Below, piece by piece: positions 45,457 to 52,805 of a stretch of 64,000 nucleotides of DNA. How positions within the stretch are numbered: position 1 is the stretch's first letter; the number at the start of each line of letters is the position of its first letter. The translations under genes and the position numbers were made by a program. Under the pieces are notes generated by a model that saw only the letters and a program-made list of their open reading frames with translations, searched no databases and was not told the origin of the DNA. Where the stretch lies: the NCBI RefSeq assembly GCF_024436435.1, contig NZ_JAFMZP010000003.1, forward strand, positions 1 through 64,000, given 5' to 3'. Origin of the DNA: Desertivirga xinjiangensis. Lineage in GTDB: Bacteria; Bacteroidota; Bacteroidia; Sphingobacteriales; Sphingobacteriaceae.

Positions 45457-46286
45457 TCTTTATATCTAGTATGAATTTAGCACAAGAAAGATCGCCAGCC
45501 TGGATTCGGCCTGTAGCCAAAACGGGCCTTTTTGCAAAAGGCATAGTTTACTGTCTTATTGGGTTGCTTGCCCTTATGTCCGCTTTTCAAATTAATGGTC
45601 AGGCGGCAGGTAAAAGTGATAAGGCTGGGTCCATCCAATTCCTTTTAGAAATGTCGGGAGGAAAGATTGTACTTTTATTTATTTCTATCGGATTGTTAGC
45701 CTACAGCGTCTGGCGTTTCTTACAAACATTTTTAGACACTGAACATAAGGGTAGCAGACCGAAAGGAATTGCCAAACGCTTCGGCTATTTTTTTAGCGGT
45801 CTTACCTATCTGTCTATCTGCTTCCTAACAGTTAAGGCGATAATTGAAGGCAGCTCCGATTCCGGAGGATCATCTAACTCACAGATTCAAAGCTTAATGA
45901 AACACCCTCTCGGGATGTGGGTGATGGTTGTCATTGGGCTAATCTTTACCGGAATAGGCGTTTACCAAATATGGTATGGTAGTTCGGAGAAATACCGCAA
46001 TCATGTCGATGTTCAGAAGCTTAGTCAAAAAGCTTCGTTTTCTCTGCTAAGGGCTGGAAAAGCAGGATATATTTCGAGGGGCATTGTGTGGCTTATAGTT
46101 TCTTTTCTTTTTTTGAAAGCTGCATATCAACACAATGCGTCAGAAGCGGGTGGCACAGGTTCAGCCTTCAGCTTCGTTCAGGAAGGCCCTTTCGGAACAT
46201 ATTTACTTGCCGCACTCGCATTGGGACTCATCTGCTATGGTGTGATGAATTTTATCAGAGCAGCTTTTGAAAACCTCGACCGTTAG
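45453..46286 (+). CDS. DUF1206 integral membrane protein
   Basis: This is a 277-residue inner-membrane protein with six predicted helices arranged as three repeats of two helices. Each repeat starts with a basic aromatic motif: ARPVAKTGLFAKGIVYCLIG-type at about 21-40, KRFGYFFSGLTYLSIC at about 108-123 and LRAGKAGYISRGIVWLIV at about 198-215. This is the DUF1206 pattern; no biochemical function is established. The chosen start overlaps the stop of the FMN reductase gene; an alternative ATG at 45471 (MNLAQERSP) would shorten it by six residues. A short hairpin AATCCT/AGGATT (46295-46317) lies between it and the converging PL9 gene. Confidence 0.88.
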   Translation: MIFISSMNLAQERSPAWIRPVAKTGLFAKGIVYCLIGLLALMSAFQINGQAAGKSDKAGSIQFLLEMSGGKIVLLFISIGLLAYSVWRFLQTFLDTEHKGSRPKGIAKRFGYFFSGLTYLSICFLTVKAIIEGSSDSGGSSNSQIQSLMKHPLGMWVMVVIGLIFTGIGVYQIWYGSSEKYRNHVDVQKLSQKASFSLLRAGKAGYISRGIVWLIVSFLFLKAAYQHNASEAGGTGSAFSFVQEGPFGTYLLAALALGLICYGVMNFIRAAFENLDR

Positions 46287-46315
46287 TATTTAGGAATCCT
46301 ATTTATAAAAGAGGA

Positions 46316-47446
46316 TTATTTAACCTTCATGAAGTTGATGTCCGGCAAACTTCCGTCGGCCTTACGAGGTTTTTTGAGTTCACTGATTTCTAAACTTATA
46401 AAGTTATCTGGCTGCAAATTTTGATTAAGTTGCCAGTTATTACCGCTTATTTCTTTTAAGTCGGCTTCCAGAGATCCGGGCGTTCCGAGTACTATACAAT
46501 CTTTCACGGTAAGTTTAGATACAGGATTCTTCTTTCCAAAACTCAGGTTCTTTTGTTTGTTATCGTAAGCCTTACAACCAATCAAAGTAACCTCTCCACG
46601 ATTGCTATTATGATCAAAGCCATTTTTAACGTTGCCTGCACTGACGCAATTGGTGTAAGTAGCATTGTGCTTCAACAACTTGTTATCACTTCCCCCAGAT
46701 TTAAATCCGTTACCATCCCCACCGCTCAACTGGCCATTTTTAAGTATTCCGTTGCTGAAAGCCCAGCAATCTTCAAAAACGGTGCTTACATTATCAGTCT
46801 GCTTCAAATACCCATCCCAGCCATCGTCGAGATTTTGCCATGCCCGGCAGCCTTTGAATTTATTTCCAGACCCTACGTCAATTTTACATGCAAATCCATC
46901 GGCGTTTTCAATCTTAGAATCAGCATTAAAGTAAGAATCGCAGTTTAGAATTAAGTTGTTTGCAGCATGACTATCTAATTGCAGTCCGGTATCTGAACAT
47001 TGTGAAAAAGAGCAATTTTCGATAAGGTTGTTATTACCATTGATTAAAATGCCGTTATCACCAGCTTTTGTTACCTCTATCCCTTTAATTTCCCAGTAAC
47101 TTGCTCTTAAAATAATTCCCTGATTAGAGTTCCCTTCGCCCAAAGCACTAAAATCGAATATTGGCCTGGTCTTATTGTTTTTATGAGAAATCAAAACAAT
47201 GGGTAGTTTCTCCGATCCGTCAACTTGTATATCTATCCTTTTTTGAAATTTATAATCGCCACTTTTTACGAGAATCACGTCACCGGGCTTAGCAGCTTTT
47301 AGTGCTTGCAACACTTCGTCCACAGAACTAACTACAGTTTCCAATTCTTTTACGTTTAGGACTCTCCTACTTGTACAAGCTTGCAGCGTAAAAGCAGAAA
47401 GGAAGAATACCAGACTAAGTAAATTGTGGGATCTTAGATATTTCAT
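46316..47446 (-). CDS. PL9-family pectate lyase, lipoprotein
   Basis: This 376-residue protein has a clear lipobox (LQAC, Cys24), so it is probably anchored in the outer membrane. The beta-helix carries the PL9 calcium site: D183 in NADGFACK and D207, D208, D211 in NLDDGWD. The catalytic base would be K249 in GNGFKSGG. The spacings 24, 1, 3 and 38 residues are very close to Dickeya Pel9A (D209, D233, D234, D237, K273, as I recall them). It therefore should cleave polygalacturonate by beta-elimination. It is a single gene with no PUL partners next to it; the plus-strand gene before it converges on it. Confidence 0.9.
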   Translation of the reverse strand: MKYLRSHNLLSLVFFLSAFTLQACTSRRVLNVKELETVVSSVDEVLQALKAAKPGDVILVKSGDYKFQKRIDIQVDGSEKLPIVLISHKNNKTRPIFDFSALGEGNSNQGIILRASYWEIKGIEVTKAGDNGILINGNNNLIENCSFSQCSDTGLQLDSHAANNLILNCDSYFNADSKIENADGFACKIDVGSGNKFKGCRAWQNLDDGWDGYLKQTDNVSTVFEDCWAFSNGILKNGQLSGGDGNGFKSGGSDNKLLKHNATYTNCVSAGNVKNGFDHNSNRGEVTLIGCKAYDNKQKNLSFGKKNPVSKLTVKDCIVLGTPGSLEADLKEISGNNWQLNQNLQPDNFISLEISELKKPRKADGSLPDINFMKVK

Positions 47447-47692
47447 GCAATGGTTTGTTTTGGTTTAAGAGTTCTCCTGAACGAGGTAAGTGATTTTTAT
47501 CTCGCCGATCAGAGATTCAATATTACGAATAAAACGAGCTGTTTTAAACGCATGTAGAGACGATTCTGTGCAAACGTTCCCGGTATTGTATTGAATGTTC
47601 GGCTAAAACGGACCTTAACGAGTCGCTGGAAAGACAAGGGCAATTGTCAGCCACACTTCTAAAAGCATGCCTGAATTCTAAATTTGCAAAAT

Positions 47693-47862
47693 AATCCTGC
47701 ATTCAGTACACTAATTGTACTAAAAAGCCACAAGTATTACGTTATTAATCGTAAAATCTACACTTAAAATAAACCTTGGCACAGTTATAGTTAGTATGGA
47801 GGTACATCTATCTATAAAACCTTGTCGAAGAGCTCTGAGAAATCAGGGCTCTTCCTTTTTTT
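47693..47862 (+). ncRNA. Candidate plus-strand small RNA in a gene-free gap
   Basis: A perfect -7 like box TAAATTTG (47679-47686, weak -33) and a strong terminator at 47828-47862 bracket about 170 bp with no ORF. An internal hairpin AGTAC/GTACT lies near 47706-47722. No plus-strand gene precedes the terminator, so it should end a non-coding transcript. The remaining part of the gap 47447-47692 has nothing I recognise. Confidence 0.35.
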
Positions 47863-47863
47863 G
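47828..47863 (+). terminator. Intrinsic terminator, plus strand
   Basis: AAGAGCTCTGA and TCAGGGCTCTT form an 11-bp stem with one G-T wobble, closed by a GAAA tetraloop and followed by CCTTTTTTT. The T-tract is on the plus strand only. Confidence 0.8.
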
Positions 47864-47872
47864 GTATTAAGT

Positions 47873-48103
47873 TCAAAGATTTAAAAAATCATCCAGTTTG
47901 GCACCTACGGCTTCCAGCAGTCCGCTGCTCAACTCGAACTTGCTGATATGATTATGCCAAAGGCCGGTACTTTTATCTTTATAAATAGCATAAACGGTAG
48001 AATACATAATTATTTTTACTTCCACTCTATCCGCTGTTACTTCTGAGCTTTCCAGGAAAGTAGTATATATTCTTTGTGCGTATTCAATCTTAAAATCTGT
48101 CAT
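47873..48103 (-). CDS. Small protein of unknown function, probably leaderless
   Basis: This 76-residue soluble protein (MTDFKIEYAQRIYTTFLESSEV...KLDDFLNL), not recognised. The frame is open to 48124, but a perfect -7 box TATATTTG (minus strand, 48118-48111) lies there and predicts a transcript start within a base or two of the ATG at 48103, so that start is preferred and the mRNA would be nearly leaderless. The peptide has a plausible alpha/beta pattern (VKIIMYSTVYAIYKDKSTGLWHN) and no signal or membrane segment. No functional partner is visible. Confidence 0.65.
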   Translation of the reverse strand: MTDFKIEYAQRIYTTFLESSEVTADRVEVKIIMYSTVYAIYKDKSTGLWHNHISKFELSSGLLEAVGAKLDDFLNL

Positions 48104-48110
48104 AAAGCCA

Positions 48111-48118
48111 CAAATATA
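48111..48118 (-). promoter_or_regulatory. -7 box for the small 76-residue protein
   Basis: TATATTTG on the minus strand, a perfect TAnnTTTG match, ends 8 bases before the ATG at 48103. No TTTG -33 element is seen at 18-19 bp. Confidence 0.5.
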
Positions 48119-48255
48119 AAGCAATCTCCATCCATATCGGATGTGAAATTTGAAGGATGTCTGCTAAACGGTTACTACGCTTCCTAACTTGGAATCAGGC
48201 GAGGAGGTTGACGATTGGTGTAGGAATAAGAATACGGAAAGATATAAGATGGTAA

Positions 48256-48320
48256 GAAAAAAAATGCCCTGCAGATCCTCACCTGCAGGGCTAACCTAAA
48301 CCTTATCACAATTACTTGTG
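48256..48320 (-). ncRNA. Candidate small RNA A with intrinsic terminator
   Basis: On the minus strand a perfect -7 box TATCTTTG (48334-48327) predicts a start near 48320. About 30 bases later comes a perfect 9-bp stem GCCCTGCAG/CTGCAGGGC (48291-48266) with loop GTGAGGAT, then A and eight Ts. The product would be about 65 bases with no ORF. It shares the GGTTTA...GGTTAG stretch before its hairpin with candidate B. Its loop bases GAGGAT can pair with ATCCTC in the hairpin of B. No gene follows for 150 bp, so it is not a simple leader. Confidence 0.55.
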
Positions 48321-48326
48321 TTGATT

Positions 48327-48357
48327 CAAAGATACAACAAGTTTTGATTTTTAAAAA
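48327..48357 (-). promoter_or_regulatory. Promoter of small RNA A
   Basis: TATCTTTG (48334-48327) matches the -7 consensus exactly. The -33 position 18 bases upstream is T-rich (TTTTT, 48357-48353) rather than TTTG. Confidence 0.5.
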
Positions 48358-48505
48358 CACTAATTTAATTTTCCTAAAAAAAGATCTCAATTTCCTCATA
48401 CACAGCAAAATAAAATTCATTATAAAGCATGAGCGCCTGTTTAGCCGAGAGGTCCAGCAAGTTCAGGATGCCGAAGAAACGCAATGGGAGGGACCGGAAA
48501 GTTGC

Positions 48506-48567
48506 TAAAAAGAAAAAGGTCTTCAAACGGGGAGGATGAAGACCTTTTAAACTAACCAATTATAAAC
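48506..48567 (-). ncRNA. Candidate small RNA B with C-rich hairpin loop
   Basis: Minus-strand transcription from the promoter at 48573-48602 should start near 48567. After about 19 bases a perfect 12-bp stem AAAAGGTCTTCA/TGAAGACCTTTT (48548-48514) with loop TCCTCCCCGTT is followed by a T-rich tail (TTCTTTTT). The RNA would be about 60 bases and almost entirely terminator hairpin plus a short 5' tail containing GGTTAG. The exposed TCCTCCCC loop resembles anti-Shine-Dalgarno/C-rich loops used by regulatory RNAs (comparison, not proof). Confidence 0.6.
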
Positions 48568-48572
48568 CGATA

Positions 48573-48602
48573 CAAATATACATATATTATTATTAGTGCA
48601 AA
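48573..48602 (-). promoter_or_regulatory. Promoter of small RNA B, canonical
   Basis: On the minus strand TTTG (48602-48599) is followed after 18 bases by TATATTTG (48580-48573). This is the best match to the Bacteroidota housekeeping promoter in the window. Confidence 0.7.
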
Positions 48603-48659
48603 ATTTTTTTAAAAAAAATGTTATAATTACAAGAATCTGCACTATACGTTGTGAAATTA

Positions 48660-48716
48660 TAAAAAAAATACCATACCAGCTGGCTCTGATGTTTCAGAAC
48701 CGGACTGATTTGGTAT
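48660..48716 (-). terminator. Terminator of the 76-residue membrane protein gene
   Basis: On the minus strand GATACCA...GGTTCTGA, loop AACA, TCAGAGCC...TGGTAT forms a long interrupted stem, and after GGTA runs into eight Ts. It lies 60 bp beyond the stop at 48778 and separates that gene from the small RNA region. Confidence 0.75.
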
Positions 48717-48777
48717 CTTGTACAGAAAGAGTGTTATGTATAAAGGAAAACAAGGAAAGAATTGACCCTTAAATTGA

Positions 48778-49008
48778 TCAATTCATTCCTGTAGAAAAAT
48801 CCTGGCTGCCTGTATTAGTATTAGTGTGAGACTTTCCTGACACCTGATCTTTTATCTTATCAACATAGGGCCGTGCTTTTTCCATCCACTCCGGTGCCTT
48901 TGCCTTCAAGTCTTCGGCAATAGAGCCACCGTCTGGTCTTCTCTTGGTAATGTAGTTATACCCAGCTGCTGCAGCTGCGCCTACAATTAAATATTTTAGT
49001 AAACTCAT
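48778..49008 (-). CDS. Small YtxH-like membrane-anchored protein
   Basis: This 76-residue protein begins with one hydrophobic segment (about 4-19, LKYLIVGAAAAAGYNYI). A basic turn (KRR) and a hydrophilic, partly helical tail (SIAEDLKAKAPEWMEKARPYVDKIKDQVSG) rich in Ser, Thr and Asn at the end follow. The plan is that of YtxH-type small stress-associated proteins, though the sequence is too short for a firm match. It is a single gene, 74 bp after serB and ended by its own terminator. The function is unknown. Confidence 0.7.
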   Translation of the reverse strand: MSLLKYLIVGAAAAAGYNYITKRRPDGGSIAEDLKAKAPEWMEKARPYVDKIKDQVSGKSHTNTNTGSQDFSTGMN

Positions 49009-49082
49009 TTTTATATGTTTTGAGCTTACTACTACAAGTAGGGTGCCAGTATTATTCCGGAGCTGCTGTAGTTCAATATAAG

Positions 49083-50375
49083 TTAATATAGGATCCGGAA
49101 TTTAATCGTGTGATCTATCTCCTTTAATTCCTTAAGAACCTGATTATCATACTGAGCGCTTACATCTGTAATGGCATACCCGATCTGTGCGTTTGTACGC
49201 AGGAACTGTCCTAGAATATTGATATTGTGCCTGGCATAGACCTGGTTGATCTGCGCCATAATACCTGGCACATTGCTGTGTATATGGATCAAACGGTGCG
49301 CATTTTTAACTTTTGGCAACTGCAGGTTCGGAAAGTTTGAACTCAGATAAGTATCCCCTTTGTTGATAAACTCTGCCATCCTTTTCGGAATGAACTGCAC
49401 ATTTCGGGGGTTATTTTTTACGTCATCGAAAATAACGATACCCATTTCTGTAGCAATATCATGCGAGATCTCCGGTTTACTGCTTCCCAGGTAACCGATA
49501 GTTTTTAACTTAACTGCCCGTTCTAACACTGCATCAGCAATATGCTGACCGTCACCCAAAAGCAGCATGCCAACATCAGCAATGTACTTTTCCTCGAACG
49601 TATCTTTCTGACGAATGGAAAACCCGTCTTTCTTAAGAACGTTAACGGCTTCTTCGGGCACGTCTCCGACAATCAGACAAAGTATCCTGTTTTTAGGATA
49701 CGAAATGGCACTGGGGAGCTTATTTAAATACAGAAACTCATCAAAGCTGGGAGTAATGTGATCCGCTTTCTCCAGGATACTCTTGCGGGAGATATTTTCT
49801 GTGTAAGCATAAAATTTCTGGATGAGACCGGATTCTTTTAATTGAAAATCAGAATATCCGTCGCCAATGCCAAATATATTTCCCTGAAGGTTTAGTTCAC
49901 GGAGAAGTTTAACTTTCCCTCCCTCTGTTGATAAAGGATTTGCTTCATCGTATCCAATGATATTTCCCTGCTCATCAAACTGGAAAGTATTTGCGTAAAT
50001 ATTTTCCTGTTTGATGTGGTATGGAAGAACTACCGGCGTAATGAACTCTTTGAATCCACCGGAAACGATCAATACATCGTCGGCATGCTTTTTAAAGAAA
50101 GCCCTGTTACGCGAAAAAGATGAAGACACCTTCTTCTTCAAGCGGTTAACTAGTAGCTTTAAATGATCCTGGTTTGCGTGAAGAAGCTTTACGCGGCCGG
50201 ATAAACTTTCCCGGAAAGACAAGCGGCCTTCCATCGCGGCATTTGTTAGATCTTCAATTTCTTTATAAATTTTTTCACGGTCGGGATGCTCTTTGAGTGA
50301 AATCCGCACCAGCTCATCTAATGCCTCTACCTGGGTGAAGGTGCTGTCGAAATCTATAATATAAAAATTCTTCAT
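49083..50375 (-). CDS. serB: Phosphoserine phosphatase fused to a SerA-like tail with ACT domain
   Basis: This is a 430-residue cytoplasmic enzyme of serine synthesis. Residues 1-225 form a HAD-IB phosphatase: nucleophile D8 in DFDST, VSGGFKEF (about 104-111) and GDGYSD (171-176). Residues about 229-350 resemble a phosphoglycerate dehydrogenase whose NAD-binding core has been cut out (GDVPEEAVNVLKKDGF, KLKTIGYLGSS, EFINKGDTYLSSNFPNLQLP). Residues 358-430 form an ACT domain of the SerA kind (HRLIHIHSNVPGIMAQINQ, NILGQFLRTNAQIGYAI), likely binding serine for feedback control. The fusion itself seems to occur in related bacteria (from memory). The gene symbol rests on the phosphatase half. Confidence 0.85.
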   Translation of the reverse strand: MKNFYIIDFDSTFTQVEALDELVRISLKEHPDREKIYKEIEDLTNAAMEGRLSFRESLSGRVKLLHANQDHLKLLVNRLKKKVSSSFSRNRAFFKKHADDVLIVSGGFKEFITPVVLPYHIKQENIYANTFQFDEQGNIIGYDEANPLSTEGGKVKLLRELNLQGNIFGIGDGYSDFQLKESGLIQKFYAYTENISRKSILEKADHITPSFDEFLYLNKLPSAISYPKNRILCLIVGDVPEEAVNVLKKDGFSIRQKDTFEEKYIADVGMLLLGDGQHIADAVLERAVKLKTIGYLGSSKPEISHDIATEMGIVIFDDVKNNPRNVQFIPKRMAEFINKGDTYLSSNFPNLQLPKVKNAHRLIHIHSNVPGIMAQINQVYARHNINILGQFLRTNAQIGYAITDVSAQYDNQVLKELKEIDHTIKFRILY

Positions 50376-50436
50376 TCTATTTTAAAGAAAGGATATAATC
50401 CGATATAAAATTTGCTGCAAATGTACTAATAGAATA

Positions 50437-51405
50437 CTATCGTTTTAATTTTCTGCAAATTTCTTGTATAGTATTGCTAATTGGCTTGTATTGGAATTTC
50501 GGAAAAGCCGAGAGAAACTTACTGCTCGAGTATTGATGCAGCCTGAGTGAACTTCGGGCACTGTCTTTGGTCAATGCATAATTCTTTCCCGTAAATAATG
50601 ATAAAAGGCCCGCAGCCCGCCAGCCTATTTCCATAAGCCAGGGTTTGGCTTCCAGGTTGGGAGCCTTTATGCCGAAACATTCGGATGTCTGCTTGAACAA
50701 CTGTCTGCATGCTAGATTTTCTGCATTTAATATATAGCGTTCTGCACTAAGCTCACTGTCCATTAACAGGATCATAGCTTTTGCTACGTCTTCCACATCC
50801 ACCACCCCCAAACTTCCCCGGGTATAAAAGCGGAGGCCACGCTGTACCATGTCAAAGATCTGACCACTGCCAGCTTTGCCTGCATTAGCGCCAATTATCA
50901 CCGATGGATTTACAATAACGGCATTCAGCCCTTCTGCAATAGCCCTCCAAACCTCCATCTCACTCTCGTACTTTGAAATGGAGTACCCGTGTTGTTTACC
51001 ATTAAACTCCCAGTGAGTTTGTTCTGTAACTTCACCTCCATGCCTGGCCTCGCCAAGTGCGGCTACCGAGCTAACATGGACCAGCTTTTCTACATTGTTA
51101 TCTAAACAGAGATTTACGATGTGGTAAGTACCTACCTGATTTGTTTTAAGTACATGCTTTTTGTAGGCTGGATCAAAAGATACCTGGGCCGCACAATGGT
51201 AAACATGCGTGATCCCATCAAAGGCAGCTTCGAGAGAGAAATAATCAAGGAGATCTCCATTTACCCATTCAATGTCGAGTTCTTTTAAAACTTCCGGAAT
51301 AGCAGAACCAGAGCGCTTAAGAGCACGTATATGCCCACCGCTTTCATTTAGCTGTCTTATTAATTCGGAACCTAAAAATCCAGTTGCCCCTGTAACCAGT
51401 ACCAT
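50437..51405 (-). CDS. NAD-dependent epimerase/dehydratase-type SDR
   Basis: This 322-residue cytoplasmic extended short-chain dehydrogenase carries the nucleotide-binding loop GATGFLGS (6-13), D51 in NGDLLD contacting the cofactor, the catalytic Ser in HVSSVAALG (about 110-118), and Y141/K145 in YSISK. It resembles the dihydroflavonol-reductase/3-beta-HSD-like branch used on sterol-like, sugar or polyketide substrates; the true substrate is unknown. It is separated from serB by 61 bp and diverges from the arginase-like gene. The shared gap (51406-51564) has a GATTTAAATC palindrome at about 51481 but no certain promoter. Confidence 0.85.
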   Translation of the reverse strand: MVLVTGATGFLGSELIRQLNESGGHIRALKRSGSAIPEVLKELDIEWVNGDLLDYFSLEAAFDGITHVYHCAAQVSFDPAYKKHVLKTNQVGTYHIVNLCLDNNVEKLVHVSSVAALGEARHGGEVTEQTHWEFNGKQHGYSISKYESEMEVWRAIAEGLNAVIVNPSVIIGANAGKAGSGQIFDMVQRGLRFYTRGSLGVVDVEDVAKAMILLMDSELSAERYILNAENLACRQLFKQTSECFGIKAPNLEAKPWLMEIGWRAAGLLSLFTGKNYALTKDSARSSLRLHQYSSSKFLSAFPKFQYKPISNTIQEICRKLKR

Positions 51406-51564
51406 CCGGCTGAAATTTTGAAAATGCTTTCAAAAGTATTTAATAAAGTTGATATTTGGACGAAAACTGAGGGATGGCTGATTTAAATCATCCTCATGAT
51501 TAAATCCAGCATTAATTAAATAGAAATCCAACAGAAAACGAGTAAAAAATCCCATACCACACAG

Positions 51565-52749
51565 ATGTCTTTAGCCGATTTTTTTTCACCACTTAACAAC
51601 CAAAAATTAAGTCCCGAAACTGGGTTTTACACAAGCCAATTAGGGTTTAAGGTGGAAATGTTCTCTAATGATTTTCCGGATCTTGAGACTGAGAAATTTG
51701 ATATCGCCATAATCGGCGTACTTGAAGACAGGAACGCCGTAAACAATCAAGGCACAGCGCTCGCAGCTGACTATGTGAGGGAGAAATTATATAGTTTGTA
51801 TCAGGGTAGCTATAACTGCCGCATTGCAGATTTGGGTAATATCAGGGCGGGCCATAAGGTTACTGACACTTATGTAGCATTAAAAACTGTTATAGCCGAA
51901 CTTATTAAAAAGAATATTGTGCCCATTGTTATTGGCGGCGGACAGGATCTGACGTATGCTCAATACATGGCCTATGAAGATCTTGAACAAAAGGCGGATC
52001 TGGTGGTAATTGATTCTAAATTTGATCTTGACGATTCCACAGAAACTGATAGTATTGAAACAACTTCCACCTCGTACCTAAATAAGATCTTTTTACATCA
52101 GCCTAATTATCTTTTTAATTTCAGCAACATTGGTTACCAAACCTATTTTGTGAACCAGGACAGCCTTAGGGTTATGGAAAAGCTGCTCTTTGACGTTAAC
52201 CGGCTAGGTGATTTCACGAATAACATGCCGGTTGCAGAGCCAGTGATCCGCAACGCAAGTTTAATCAGCTTTGATATTTCAGCTATAAGAGCTTCGGATG
52301 CGTGTGCGAACAGCAATGCAACCCCGAACGGTTTTTATGGCGAGGATGCCTGTCAGCTATGCCGCTACGCTGGTATGAGTGATAAACTAAGCTCCATCGG
52401 TTTTTACGAGTTCAATCCTGCATTCGACAGAAATGGCCAGACAGCCATGCTTTTGGCCCAAATGATCTGGTATTTTATTGACGGCTTTTATAACCGGAAG
52501 AAAGATTTTCCTTTACAGCCTAAATCGCAATATCTTATTTACCGGACATCACTAAAAGACCAGTCGCATGAACTTGTGTTTGTGAAAAGTAAAAAATCTG
52601 ACCGCTGGTGGATGCAGGTGCCCTATCCGGTAGGAATTTCGGGTAATGAACGTTTTCATTTAGTTCCCTGTAGATACGAAGACTATCAAATTGCCGTTTC
52701 AGGAGAGATGCCAGACCTATGGTGGCGTACTTATCAGAAGCTGGTATAG
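51565..52749 (+). CDS. Arginase/formimidoylglutamase-fold protein lacking metal ligands
   Basis: This 394-residue protein has the ureohydrolase fold: IAIIGV at 47-52, IVPIVIGGGQDLTYAQ (118-133), LVVIDSKFDLDD (146-157) and ASLISFDISAIRAS (231-244). In active enzymes the two manganese ions are held by GGxH, DAHxD and SxDxD. Here these read GGGQ (Q127), DSKFD (D150, K152, D154) and SFDIS (D237, S239), so several ligands are gone. Bacteroidota genomes often annotate this branch as formimidoylglutamase, but hydrolysis of formiminoglutamate seems doubtful. It may be a binding or structural protein. It lies 56 bp before a thioredoxin-fold gene. Confidence 0.75.
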   Translation: MSLADFFSPLNNQKLSPETGFYTSQLGFKVEMFSNDFPDLETEKFDIAIIGVLEDRNAVNNQGTALAADYVREKLYSLYQGSYNCRIADLGNIRAGHKVTDTYVALKTVIAELIKKNIVPIVIGGGQDLTYAQYMAYEDLEQKADLVVIDSKFDLDDSTETDSIETTSTSYLNKIFLHQPNYLFNFSNIGYQTYFVNQDSLRVMEKLLFDVNRLGDFTNNMPVAEPVIRNASLISFDISAIRASDACANSNATPNGFYGEDACQLCRYAGMSDKLSSIGFYEFNPAFDRNGQTAMLLAQMIWYFIDGFYNRKKDFPLQPKSQYLIYRTSLKDQSHELVFVKSKKSDRWWMQVPYPVGISGNERFHLVPCRYEDYQIAVSGEMPDLWWRTYQKLV

Positions 52750-52805
52750 CAATTGATAGTCTCCATTAAATCCATGATAGTTCCGTCATAAAAAATATTA
52801 TTCAA

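Noticed and set aside
47600-47660. GGAAAGACAAGGGCA upstream of the PL9 gene resembles the PUL1 operator.
   Set aside because: The core CAAAGWCGGGCA is not kept when aligned base by base; only GGA and GGCA ends agree.
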